NCBI GenBank assembly: GCA_022791635.1
Contig: JAAVZL010000036.1
Span: forward strand, 1-64,000
Length of the DNA: 64,000 nucleotides
Direction: 5' to 3'
From: Lachnospiraceae bacterium
Lineage (GTDB): Bacteria > Bacillota > Clostridia > Lachnospirales > Lachnospiraceae
The position numbers and the translations under genes were made by a program. The notes below the pieces were generated by a model. It was not told where the DNA came from. It searched no databases and saw only the letters and a list, made by a program, of their open reading frames with translations. Positions 27,557 through 37,633 of this stretch are shown one piece after another. How positions within the stretch are numbered: the first letter of the stretch is position 1; every line of letters begins with the position of its first letter.

Positions 27557-29614
27557 ATGGATAGAAAGGAATTAAAAATATTTCAGCCCATCACCATCAA
27601 GAGTATGACAATGAAAAACCGTCTGGCCAATGCGCCCTTTGGCTGCGTTCCGATGGGAGACGGGGACGGCTACATCTGTGACGCATCCATTCAAAATGTG
27701 CACAGCCTGGTATCCAGCGACATTGGTCTCTTGATGTGCGGAATCATACGCTGCGTTCCAAGCAAAAGCGGTCTCATCGGCTACGACAATGAGAAGGCGG
27801 AGAAGGCGGAAAAAGCGCCCTTTGGCACAGCAAGCCTTGCGGATGATTCCTACATCCCGGGCTGGAAACGCCTGGCCGACTATGCTCATTCCTTTGGCTG
27901 CTGCCTGGGTGTGCAGCTGGGAGAAATGGGTCCGCAGGCCCGGAATTCGGTTTCGGAGCAGATACCGGAATATGAAAAATATAAGATGTTTACCTTTGGC
28001 GGCGAGGAGACAATCCCCGATCAGAAAGTCTGGAGCAAGGAAGAACTGGATGATCTGTGCGAAGCCGTAGCCCAGTGCGGCCGCAGGGCCAAGGAAGCCG
28101 GCCTGGACTGCGTGGAGATTCATGCGGCCCACAGTACGGGACTGCTCTATGCCAATGCCCTCGATCCCTTCTTTAACCATCGGGAGGATGAGTACGGCGG
28201 CGATCTGGAACGGAACTTTCATATGCTCCGAAAGACCGTAGCCCGGATGCGTGAGATGGTAGGAGAGGATTTCCCGATTTTCGTCCGGATCAACTGTGAC
28301 GATCTGAAGGGAACTCTGGGAAATACCATTGAAGACGTGTGCCGGTATATTGTGCCGGTTCTTGAGGATATCGGCGTGGATGCCATTGATCTGTCCCAGG
28401 GAGGTCCCAGCTATACCACGGAAGGCCCCCTGCCTCCCATGTATTATCCACGTGCCTGCTGGATGCCGCTTCACGGTCAGGTGAAAAAAGCCACGAAGCT
28501 TCCGGTGGTGGGCGCAAGCCGCATTACCTCTATAGAAATGGCAGCCAAGTATGTGGAGGATGGCTATGTGGACATTATGTACATGGGAAGGGAAATCTTT
28601 GCGGACGGGGAGGTGGTGCGCAACTACCTGCGGGACGGAAATGACTGCGCTACCCGTCAATGCATTGCCTGTCTTCAGCCAGGCTGTATGCCCTGCACCG
28701 TGAACTTCAAGGAACGGTTCGCAGCTCTGCCCGGCATGCCGCCCTTAGATAATCGGAAAACAGAGCAGCCCAAGAAGATTCTGGTAGTTGGCGGCGGCGT
28801 GGCCGGTATGGAGGCAGCCAGAGTGGCGGCCGAGAAGGGGCATCAGGTTACCCTCTGGGAGCGTGAGGGACGTCTGGGCGGCAACATTGGCCTTTTGGCC
28901 TCCACGCCTCTTACCAGTGAATTTCAGAATCTGATTGATTTTCAGGAGAGGGGTCTTGCAAAAGAGGGCGTAGAGGTTCGCTGCTGCTATGAGGCTACCG
29001 TGGAGCGTATAAAAGACTTTGCGCCGGATGTTGTACTTTTGGCCGCCGGCTTTGATATGGTTCTTCCGGAGAGTGTCAGGGACGGCCTGATGGTCATGGA
29101 TCATATGACTGCTCTTAAGCGGAAACGGGAGTTCCGTTCTCTGGATCAGTGGCACAAAAAGGTCGTCATCTACGGTTTCTTTGCTGCGGAATTTGCCTTA
29201 GACCTTGCTTCGGAGGGCTGCGACGTTACATTGATGGGCCCGGGAGGAGACAATACCATAGCGGCGGAAGCCTGGGTAACCCGTGAACGGAAAATGTATC
29301 TGCGCCGCAAGCTGACAGATGTGAACTACATCCGGGCCAGTGAGGGAAGCCGGCGGGTAGATAACCCTGTCGTGTATACCCATGCAAAGCTGGAGGGCGT
29401 CGGAAAGGACGGGGTGCGTTTTTATCACAACGGCATTCACAAGACCATGCCCTATGATGTGCTGATCGTATCCGGCGGACGCAAGAAAAATGACGAGATG
29501 TTTGAGGAGATTCAAAGGATTGTTCCGGCAGTCATCAAGATCGGCGATTGCGACAAGCCCGGCATGATTAAGGATGCGATTATCACTGCGAATATGGTGG
29601 TGCGCAAGCTCTAA
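27557..29614 (+). CDS. NADH:flavin oxidoreductase / 2,4-dienoyl-CoA reductase-family enzyme (FMN, Fe-S, FAD)
   Basis: IKSMTMKNRLANAPFGCVP, CIACLQPGCMPCTVN, ILVVGGGVAGMEAARVAAEKGHQVTLWEREGRLGGN. Confidence 0.9.
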   Translation: MDRKELKIFQPITIKSMTMKNRLANAPFGCVPMGDGDGYICDASIQNVHSLVSSDIGLLMCGIIRCVPSKSGLIGYDNEKAEKAEKAPFGTASLADDSYIPGWKRLADYAHSFGCCLGVQLGEMGPQARNSVSEQIPEYEKYKMFTFGGEETIPDQKVWSKEELDDLCEAVAQCGRRAKEAGLDCVEIHAAHSTGLLYANALDPFFNHREDEYGGDLERNFHMLRKTVARMREMVGEDFPIFVRINCDDLKGTLGNTIEDVCRYIVPVLEDIGVDAIDLSQGGPSYTTEGPLPPMYYPRACWMPLHGQVKKATKLPVVGASRITSIEMAAKYVEDGYVDIMYMGREIFADGEVVRNYLRDGNDCATRQCIACLQPGCMPCTVNFKERFAALPGMPPLDNRKTEQPKKILVVGGGVAGMEAARVAAEKGHQVTLWEREGRLGGNIGLLASTPLTSEFQNLIDFQERGLAKEGVEVRCCYEATVERIKDFAPDVVLLAAGFDMVLPESVRDGLMVMDHMTALKRKREFRSLDQWHKKVVIYGFFAAEFALDLASEGCDVTLMGPGGDNTIAAEAWVTRERKMYLRRKLTDVNYIRASEGSRRVDNPVVYTHAKLEGVGKDGVRFYHNGIHKTMPYDVLIVSGGRKKNDEMFEEIQRIVPAVIKIGDCDKPGMIKDAIITANMVVRKL

Positions 29615-29639
29615 GATATTATGGGACTTTGCCCTTTAG

Positions 29640-29770
29640 TGCCGTCGCGCAGCGACTTTAATCCGTAAGTGCCTTTGTGCGCACAAATCGATTTACAGAC
29701 ACATGCACTTGTGGCTGGAAATTGATTTAGACAAAGGTGTGCACAAAGGCACTTACGGAACTGGAATAGG
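29640..29770. repeat. Structured repeat family 2, copy B
   Basis: CCGTAAGTGCCTTTGTGCGCAC / GTGTGCACAAAGGCACTTACGG (22 bp, 1 mismatch) enclosing AAATCGATTTaCAGaCACA tgcact TGTGgCTGgAAATTGATTT. Confidence 0.82.
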
Positions 29771-29776
29771 AGGAAA

Positions 29777-30622
29777 ATGATGGTAAAGCAGGAAATTATG
29801 GATTTATTTGATCTGACAGGAAAAACGGCGATCATCACGGGAGGAGCCAAAGGAATCGGATATGGCATTACGCTGCGTCTGGCCCAGGCCGGAGCAAGCT
29901 GTGTAATCTGCGGCCGCAACGGCGCCCGGGTGGAAGAGGTGGCCCAGGGCTTTCGTGATATGGGCTTTGAGGTTACCGGTATCGGCTGTGATGTGAGCGA
30001 TGAGACCGCAGTGGAAAAGCTGGTCAAAAGGACGGTGGAGATCTACGGAGGGATCGATATTCTGGTAAACAATGCGGGAAACTATCCGCAGAAAAAGCTT
30101 CAGGAGACAAGCCAGGAGGACTGGGACAATGTATTTGCCAGCAATGTACGGGGAATGTTTCTGTGTACAAAGGCTGCGGCAAGGGTGATGGAGGGGCAGG
30201 GAAGGGGAGGCTCCATCATCAACTGCAGTTCCATCGGAGCCTTCCGCTGTAATGTAGTAGGTATGTGCGCCTACCATTCATCCAAGGCGGCGATGCTGGG
30301 CTTCACCAACCACGAGGCGGCGGAGCTGGGACCGAAGGGCATCCGGGTCAATGCCATTGCGGTGGGAGCCATCAATGCCGTGGGACCGGACAAGAACGGT
30401 ATTTTTACGCCGGAAAATATTGCATCCCCGGCCGTACAGTATCCGGTTCCTCCGGCGATGATTCCCATTCAGCGGATGGGCGGGCCGGCGGACATCGGAA
30501 ATGCCTGTCTCTATCTGGCCTCTGGGGCCGGCAGCTTTGTCAACGGCATCTACCTGACCGTAGACGGCGGCATGACGAAGGTTCCTACCTTTGGTTATCC
30601 GGAGCTGAAACAGGAAAGTTGA
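29777..30622 (+). CDS. SDR-family oxidoreductase
   Basis: GKTAIITGGAKGIGYGI, NNAGNYPQ, YHSSKAAMLGFT. Confidence 0.92.
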   Translation: MMVKQEIMDLFDLTGKTAIITGGAKGIGYGITLRLAQAGASCVICGRNGARVEEVAQGFRDMGFEVTGIGCDVSDETAVEKLVKRTVEIYGGIDILVNNAGNYPQKKLQETSQEDWDNVFASNVRGMFLCTKAAARVMEGQGRGGSIINCSSIGAFRCNVVGMCAYHSSKAAMLGFTNHEAAELGPKGIRVNAIAVGAINAVGPDKNGIFTPENIASPAVQYPVPPAMIPIQRMGGPADIGNACLYLASGAGSFVNGIYLTVDGGMTKVPTFGYPELKQES

Positions 30623-30666
30623 ATTTGTGATTTGAAAGATTCTAAGAGAAGGATTTGACATCTTAT

Positions 30667-30710
30667 GTGGGTGTCGGGAAATAAAGCGCCAGCTATTTTC
30701 CGACACTCAC
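30667..30710. terminator. Hairpin followed by T-run; resembles solo arms of family 1
   Basis: GTGGGTGTCGGGAAATA aagcgccagc TATTTTCCGACACTCAC ATTTTT. Confidence 0.75.
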
Positions 30711-30767
30711 ATTTTTGTAGTATGTCAGGATAAAATTTGTTTGACATGAAGAAAATCCCATACACTC

Positions 30768-30797
30768 TTGACCAAAGATTCTTTTATGTGCTACTAT
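30768..30797 (+). promoter_or_regulatory. Candidate sigma-A promoter for yajC-gpmI
   Basis: TTGACC - 18 nt - TACTAT. Confidence 0.5.
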
Positions 30798-30903
30798 AAC
30801 ACTAGTGCTTTGAAGCAGAGAATCAGATAAGGGCTTTGAGGTAGAAGGAGGAATGACTGCGGCAAAAGATCTGCGGTCAGGGTTAATTTTAGGAGGAAAT
30901 TAT

Positions 30904-31206
30904 ATGAATTTACTTGCAACAGGCGGAGGAGCCATGGGTTTTGAGGTGATTCTCCTCTATGTGGTGCTCATCGGAGCAATGATGTATTTTATGGCGATCC
31001 GTCCTCAGAAGAAGGAGCAGAAGCGGGTGAACGCCATGTTGTCCACCATGGAGGTGGGAGATGTGGTTGTGACGACCAGCGGATTTTACGGCGTTCTCAT
31101 TGATATTACGGAGGACGATGTTATTGTGGAATTCGGAAGCAACCGGAATTGCAGAATTCCCATGAAAAAAGCAGCAATCGCAGAGGTGGAGAAGAGCAAT
31201 GAGTAA
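30904..31206 (+). CDS. yajC: Preprotein translocase subunit YajC
   Basis: Single TM then MAIRPQKKEQKRVNAMLSTMEVGDVVVTTSGFYGVLIDI; RBS aggagg at 30891. Confidence 0.94.
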   Translation: MNLLATGGGAMGFEVILLYVVLIGAMMYFMAIRPQKKEQKRVNAMLSTMEVGDVVVTTSGFYGVLIDITEDDVIVEFGSNRNCRIPMKKAAIAEVEKSNE

Positions 31207-32737
31207 GAAACCGACAGTATTGATGATTTTGGACGGCTATGGCCTCAACGAAAGAACCGACGGCAACGCGGTGGCCGAGGCAAAGACGCCGGTGATAGAC
31301 AAGCTGATGAAGGAGTATCCCTTTGTAAAGGGAAATGCAAGCGGCCTGGCCGTGGGGCTTCCCGACGGGCAGATGGGAAACTCTGAGGTGGGCCACCTGA
31401 ATATGGGTGCAGGCCGTATTGTATATCAGGAGCTGACCCGCATTACCAAAGAGATCGAAGACGGTGTATTTTTTGAAAATGAAGCATTGGTGAAGGCTGT
31501 GGAGAATGCCAAGGCAGAGGATTCTGCACTTCATATGTACGGCCTTGTATCCGATGGCGGCGTGCACAGCCACAATACCCATATCTACGGACTTCTGGAG
31601 CTTGCAAAGCGCCACGGATTGAAGAAGGTCTATGTACACTGTTTCCTGGACGGCCGTGACACACCCACCACATCCGGCAAGGATTATGTGCAGGAGTTGG
31701 TGGATAAGATGGCGGAGATTGGCGTGGGAGAGGTAGCCACTGTTATGGGACGCTACTATGCCATGGACCGGGACAACCGCTGGGAACGGGTGGAGCTGGC
31801 CTACAAGGCCCTGACAAAGGGGGAGGGCGTAGAAGCCACAGACGGCGTCAGCGCCATTGCAGCCTCCTATGAGCAGGGAGTCAATGATGAGTTTGTGGTT
31901 CCGGCCGTGGTAAAGAAGGACGGGAAGCCTTTGGCTACCATTCAGGATGGGGATTCCGTTATCTTCTACAACTTCCGTCCGGACCGGGCAAGAGAGATTA
32001 CGAGGGCATTCTGTGATGATGAGTTCACAGGCTTCGCAAGGGAGAAGAAGCTTGATCTCACCTACGTATGCTTTACGGAATATGACGTGACCATTCCCAA
32101 CAAGCTGGTAGCTTTCCACAAGGTGGAGCTTCACAATACCTTTGGGGAGTATCTGGCGGCGCATGGAAAGACTCAGGCCCGCATTGCCGAGACGGAGAAG
32201 TACGCTCACGTAACCTTCTTCTTTAACGGCGGTGTGGAGGAGCCCAACGAGGGTGAGGATCGCATTCTGGTAAAGTCTCCCAAGGTTGCCACCTACGATC
32301 TCCAGCCGGAGATGAGCGCTTACGGCGTCTGCGATAAGCTGACGGAGGCTATTCGCTCCGAGAAGTACGATGTGATCATCATCAATTTTGCCAATCCGGA
32401 TATGGTTGGCCATACGGGAATTGAGGCTGCGGCCATCAAGGCTGTGGAGGCTGTGGACGAGTGTGTGGGTAAGGCTGTGGAGGCCCTCAAAGAGATGGAC
32501 GGTCAGATGTTCATCTGTGCGGACCACGGCAATGCGGAGCAGCTGGTAGACTACGGTACGGGGGCACCCTTTACGGCTCATACAACCAATCCCGTTCCCT
32601 TTATTCTGGTCAATGCAGACCCGGCTTATAAGCTTCGAGAGGGCGGCTGTCTGGCAGACATTATTCCCACTCTCATTGAGCTTATGGGTATGGAGCAGCC
32701 TGCCGAGATGACAGGGAAGTCCCTCTTGGTAAAATAA
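31199..32737 (+). CDS. gpmI: 2,3-bisphosphoglycerate-independent phosphoglycerate mutase
   Basis: PTVLMILDGYGLNERTDGNAVAEAKTP, MGNSEVGHLNMGAGRIVYQELTRI. Confidence 0.98.
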   Translation: MSKKPTVLMILDGYGLNERTDGNAVAEAKTPVIDKLMKEYPFVKGNASGLAVGLPDGQMGNSEVGHLNMGAGRIVYQELTRITKEIEDGVFFENEALVKAVENAKAEDSALHMYGLVSDGGVHSHNTHIYGLLELAKRHGLKKVYVHCFLDGRDTPTTSGKDYVQELVDKMAEIGVGEVATVMGRYYAMDRDNRWERVELAYKALTKGEGVEATDGVSAIAASYEQGVNDEFVVPAVVKKDGKPLATIQDGDSVIFYNFRPDRAREITRAFCDDEFTGFAREKKLDLTYVCFTEYDVTIPNKLVAFHKVELHNTFGEYLAAHGKTQARIAETEKYAHVTFFFNGGVEEPNEGEDRILVKSPKVATYDLQPEMSAYGVCDKLTEAIRSEKYDVIIINFANPDMVGHTGIEAAAIKAVEAVDECVGKAVEALKEMDGQMFICADHGNAEQLVDYGTGAPFTAHTTNPVPFILVNADPAYKLREGGCLADIIPTLIELMGMEQPAEMTGKSLLVK

Positions 32738-32751
32738 AAGTTTTTTCATCC

Positions 32752-32790
32752 CCTTCGGAATCTAAACGTGTTTCCGAAGGGGAATTTTTT
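32752..32790 (+). terminator. Rho-independent terminator after gpmI
   Basis: CCCCTTCGGAA tctaaacgtgt TTCCGAAGGGG AATTTTTT. Confidence 0.85.
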
Positions 32791-32791
32791 C

Positions 32792-32938
32792 GTTACTGTT
32801 CACATGTCACTGTTCCGCGAGGTGTGGGGCTGTCCTATTTTTCGACAGCCCCAACCGGAGTTCTTCAGCGCGAAATCGCAGCTTTTGCGATTTCTGTGCA
32901 TCGCGAAGCGTGTTGCTGGTCACGAAGTGAACAGTAAC
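32792..32938. repeat. 147-bp inverted-repeat-bounded element with nested hairpins
   Basis: GTTACTGTTCAC (32792-32803) / GTGAACAGTAAC (32927-32938) perfect 12-bp arms; interior contains GGGGCTGTC..GACAGCCCC and AAATCGCAgctTTTGCGATTT hairpins. Confidence 0.7.
32826..32852. repeat. Palindromic element family 1, solo-arm hairpin
   Basis: GGGGCTGTC CTATTTTTC GACAGCCCC. Confidence 0.75.
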
Positions 32939-33027
32939 ATTTTTTCTCAAAATGGAGTAAACAATCACTAAACAATTCTTGCCTTTTCCGTATATTTGTG
33001 ATATCTTGAAGGAAAGAGGGTGAGAAT

Positions 33028-34419
33028 ATGTTTCAGGGAAAAACACTTTACGATATAATGGCGGAGATGATACGGATTCTTTTGGAAGAAACAGATCAAA
33101 AATTTATCAGACATTTCTTTGTGATGTCCCAGGAAAAAAGAGACAAATTAAATCGCACATTGTCCTTCTGTTTTCCAGAATTTGTCGATATGGGTAATTC
33201 TACAGAATGCTTCCATCCATATAGTATCTCTGAAAAGGTGATTAAAAAAATTGAGAACTTTGTATCAAATTGTTTAGCACAGAAAGATCTGTTTTTGTTA
33301 GCCGGGTTTTTAAATAAGCTGGATTCTTGCCTTGCCCTTTTTGTTCGCAATTATACAACAAATGGGGAAGAGATTTTTGGTTTAAACGATAATTGGGAAG
33401 AGCAAGAAGTACAGCTGCTCCCCAGATGCTATTGCAGCTGGGAACATAGAAATAAAGATAAAACTTCAGACTATAGTCTAAACAATCTTCTAAATCATTT
33501 TTACTTTATCGATACAAAGATATTTCGCGAAAAAACAGGGCTTACAGCCAGACACGTTTTTATCAGAGAAGGGCTGTTTACCCGTGCACAAGAACGAAAT
33601 TTTCTTCGGATCGGATTGACGCCCTTATGTGATAACTCCAGGCTGACTCTGACATTTGAAAAGGAGGAGCGCTGTGCGTTCCAGGTAAAAGCTGTTTCGG
33701 ATTTGGAGATTCGCAAAGCAAATGCTGTCGCTGTTTTGGAGAAGGCCAGGGAGGAAGAGGTAGATATTTTATGTTATCCTGAGATGCTGGGAGCTCCAGA
33801 GGTTCTGGAAGGATTGCAGGCGTGTCTATGGGGATTTCCGGAAGACGGTAAATCCTACCCGTCGCTTGTGATTGCGCCTACATACTGGCATGAGCGCTCC
33901 AATACGGCCGTTGTATTGGATGAAATTGGCGAAGTCATTTGCGTACAGGCAAAGCAGCATCCCTATCCATTTTTAAAGGATGGACAGGAATATGAGGAGG
34001 ATATAGAGGGGGATGGTCAGATCCATTTGATACACTGCAATGGGATCGGCAGAATTGCAATCGCCATATGTAAGGATGCATTAATCCGCGATTACATTCA
34101 TCAGATGCTGAGTATTCTCAGAGTTTCTCTGTTGATTATTCCGTCTTTTTCTACCGGCTTCTATGATTTTGAGACAAATCTTGCCACATGTAAGGCCTAT
34201 GACTGTAATGTGGTCTGGGTAAATACCTGTTGTGCAAAACATATTTCGGAAAAAGAATCTCTTGGAACTCTTGGGTATGTTTTAAAAACAGGAAAGAGGA
34301 GCAAGATAAAGAACGGACAGTATTCCTTATTAGAGGAGAAGTGTCCAAAGACGGAGGGGAAGTCTTGTAAAGATTGTCTGTATACCCAAGATATGTACAT
34401 GGAGTATCGGAATTATTGA
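33028..34419 (+). CDS. Nitrilase-fold (carbon-nitrogen hydrolase-like) protein with uncharacterised N-terminal domain
   Basis: C-terminal half reads DILCYPEMLGAPE (Glu), VCVQAKQHPYPF (Lys), GIGRIAIAICKDAL (Cys), VSLLIIPSFSTGFYDF: nitrilase E-K-C arrangement; N-terminal ~220 aa not recognised. Confidence 0.7.
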   Translation: MFQGKTLYDIMAEMIRILLEETDQKFIRHFFVMSQEKRDKLNRTLSFCFPEFVDMGNSTECFHPYSISEKVIKKIENFVSNCLAQKDLFLLAGFLNKLDSCLALFVRNYTTNGEEIFGLNDNWEEQEVQLLPRCYCSWEHRNKDKTSDYSLNNLLNHFYFIDTKIFREKTGLTARHVFIREGLFTRAQERNFLRIGLTPLCDNSRLTLTFEKEERCAFQVKAVSDLEIRKANAVAVLEKAREEEVDILCYPEMLGAPEVLEGLQACLWGFPEDGKSYPSLVIAPTYWHERSNTAVVLDEIGEVICVQAKQHPYPFLKDGQEYEEDIEGDGQIHLIHCNGIGRIAIAICKDALIRDYIHQMLSILRVSLLIIPSFSTGFYDFETNLATCKAYDCNVVWVNTCCAKHISEKESLGTLGYVLKTGKRSKIKNGQYSLLEEKCPKTEGKSCKDCLYTQDMYMEYRNY

Positions 34420-34482
34420 TTACGATATTTCTATTTCCTATTTCACAGTGCATATAATTACTACAAAAACGGAGGGAAACGT

Positions 34483-35193
34483 ATGATGGACAAGAAGATG
34501 TACGAGTATTTTCAGCGCAGGCTGGGAGAAGGCCTGCAGGTGAAAGAGGTGCAAAGGCTAAGCGATGAATGGCTGAACTCCTCTGTTCAGGGCTATTTGC
34601 AGGGGCACTACAAGCAGGTACAGGAAGAGGTGGAGAAAGGGAAGCGCTTTCAGCGTCTTCTGAAAAAGGCGGTTATGGATCCTGTTTCCTATGTGGTGGG
34701 AATTTTCTCCGGTATCTTGTATGCAATGGAGCTATTGACAAGCTTTACAAAGCAGAGAACTGATTTCTTTAAGGAGGCGGAGGCGTTGTTTGAAAAGGCC
34801 AACGTAGAGAGGATTGCCAATTACCTTTCTAAGCATCCGGATTCTCAGCATAAAGTGATATGTACGGAGCTGGGAATTAATAAGGGATACCTGTCTCAGC
34901 TTTTACGGGAAATGGAGCGGACAGGCCTTGTGGAACGCTATGCGGCAGGCAAACGAAGCTTCTATTCTCTCACATTGTATGGGCAGAAATTTGTAAAAAA
35001 GGAGCGTTCCAGAAAAAATGTGACCAATTCCTTTGGAATGATATGCTTGCCGAATTCTTTAGAAGAAAAATATGCGCCTTTATATACGATTGCTCCGCTG
35101 GAAAAACGACAGGAGCGCCAGAAATATACTTGGGAGATTCGAAATATTCACTCGGAGAGAAGTTTTCGGATATTGAACAAAGAGGGGGGGTGA
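34483..35193 (+). CDS. Winged-helix (MarR/ArsR-like) protein with N-terminal helical domain
   Basis: NVERIANYLSKHPDSQHKVICTELGINKGYLSQLLREMERTGLVERYAAGKRSFYSLTLYGQKFVKKE; RBS acggaggga. Confidence 0.65.
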   Translation: MMDKKMYEYFQRRLGEGLQVKEVQRLSDEWLNSSVQGYLQGHYKQVQEEVEKGKRFQRLLKKAVMDPVSYVVGIFSGILYAMELLTSFTKQRTDFFKEAEALFEKANVERIANYLSKHPDSQHKVICTELGINKGYLSQLLREMERTGLVERYAAGKRSFYSLTLYGQKFVKKERSRKNVTNSFGMICLPNSLEEKYAPLYTIAPLEKRQERQKYTWEIRNIHSERSFRILNKEGG

Positions 35194-35840
35194 ATGCGTT
35201 GCAAAATGTTAAAAGTATTTTAGAAGATCTGAAACATAATTTTCCGGATTGGGAACAGAAGCTACAGGAGAACGACGATTTTACGACCTATGAGGATGAG
35301 GTTTTGGGGCATCGTATGCTGGATCTGGTATTTGCCTTTAAAAGGCTTTGTAAGGAACGGGAATCCTGCGCTCTTGAAATTTTTTCAGAATGGATCACAG
35401 ATCCGAAAACGGCAGAAATTCTGCGGGGTAAAGTAGAGGTAGTTCTTGTTTATTATAACGCATTTCGTCCTCTTCGGGAAATGCTTTTAAAAAATCCGGA
35501 GAATGTAAAGGAACTGCTGGAGGATGCTTTTTTTCATTATGTTCTGCGTTGGGAGCCGGATATTGTCCGGCGTTGGAGGATAAGGGATGAAGAGGGAGAA
35601 AATAGAATGGAGGAAATCTTGCAGGCTCTCGATAACCTTACGGACTATTATACAAAGCGTCTGTATACGCAGAAAACGGTAAAGAAAGACTTTGAGGATG
35701 AGACCGGGCTTTCCGAGGAGTGTTGTGAGCTTTATGCAAAGCTATATGAGGAGCATTTTCATGAGCTGAAGCTAAATATGATTTTAAACGGTCTGGTTGA
35801 ATGCCAGGCACAGCTGCAACAAATGCAGGATTTTCTGTGA
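35190..35840 (+). CDS. Uncharacterised helical protein (216 aa), translationally coupled
   Basis: GTG start overlaps the preceding stop as GTGA (35190-35193): VNALQNVKSILEDLKHNFPDWEQKLQENDDFTTYEDEVLGHRMLDLVFAF...; ORF-track start at 35043 would overlap by 151 nt. Confidence 0.65.
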   Translation: MNALQNVKSILEDLKHNFPDWEQKLQENDDFTTYEDEVLGHRMLDLVFAFKRLCKERESCALEIFSEWITDPKTAEILRGKVEVVLVYYNAFRPLREMLLKNPENVKELLEDAFFHYVLRWEPDIVRRWRIRDEEGENRMEEILQALDNLTDYYTKRLYTQKTVKKDFEDETGLSEECCELYAKLYEEHFHELKLNMILNGLVECQAQLQQMQDFL

Positions 35841-35852
35841 AAAACAGTATAG

Positions 35853-37265
<1,413 letters not shown>

Positions 37266-37320
37266 TCATTCTGACAAACTATGGTAAACTATACCTTGTC
37301 TGACCATAGGAGGTGTGATG

Positions 37321-37557
37321 ATGGGCATTTTGAGGATCATTCTTACGATTATTTTCGTATTAGTAAGTATTGCTTTGACCGCGATTGTTTTGATGCAGGA
37401 GGGAAAATCAGCAGGGCTTGGAGCCATTGCAGGCGGGAATTCCTTTTGGGAGCAGAATAAGAACCGCTCCACGGAAGGAAAGCTTGTGTTGATTACCAAG
37501 ATTTTGGCTGTGGCCTTTATTGTACTGGCACTTTTGCTGAACATGAGTTTCTTTTAA
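37321..37557 (+). CDS. secG: Preprotein translocase subunit SecG
   Basis: Two-TM small protein: LVSIALTAIVLMQEGKSAGLGAIAGGNSFWEQNKNRSTEGKLVLITKIL. Confidence 0.92.
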   Translation: MGILRIILTIIFVLVSIALTAIVLMQEGKSAGLGAIAGGNSFWEQNKNRSTEGKLVLITKILAVAFIVLALLLNMSFF

Positions 37558-37574
37558 GAGGAAGCAGATGACGA

Positions 37575-37607
37575 AGCACTCCCGGACGAAAAGCCGAGGG
37601 TGCTTTT
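37575..37607 (+). terminator. Terminator-like hairpin between secG and rnr
   Basis: AGCACTCCCGG acgaaaag CCGAGGGTGCT TTT. Confidence 0.6.
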
Positions 37608-37633
37608 CTCATTCCCCGGTGCATCGGAAAGGT

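Noticed and set aside
31121-32749. 542-aa antisense ORF opposite gpmI, and similar long antisense ORFs (27572-28660, 38651-39661, 6070-6969)
   Set aside because: Opposite strands of clearly conserved genes; they are frame-shadow ORFs from codon bias without independent support
33028-34419. Reverse-transcriptase-nitrilase (DRT1/UG1) defence protein
   Set aside because: No RT domain or YxDD motif in the 463-aa protein; only the nitrilase-like part is similar in concept
35043-35189. Extended N-terminus of the third cassette protein (MLAEFFRRKICAFIYDCSAG...)
   Set aside because: Would overlap the wHTH gene by 151 nt; the GTGA-coupled start at 35190 is more plausible
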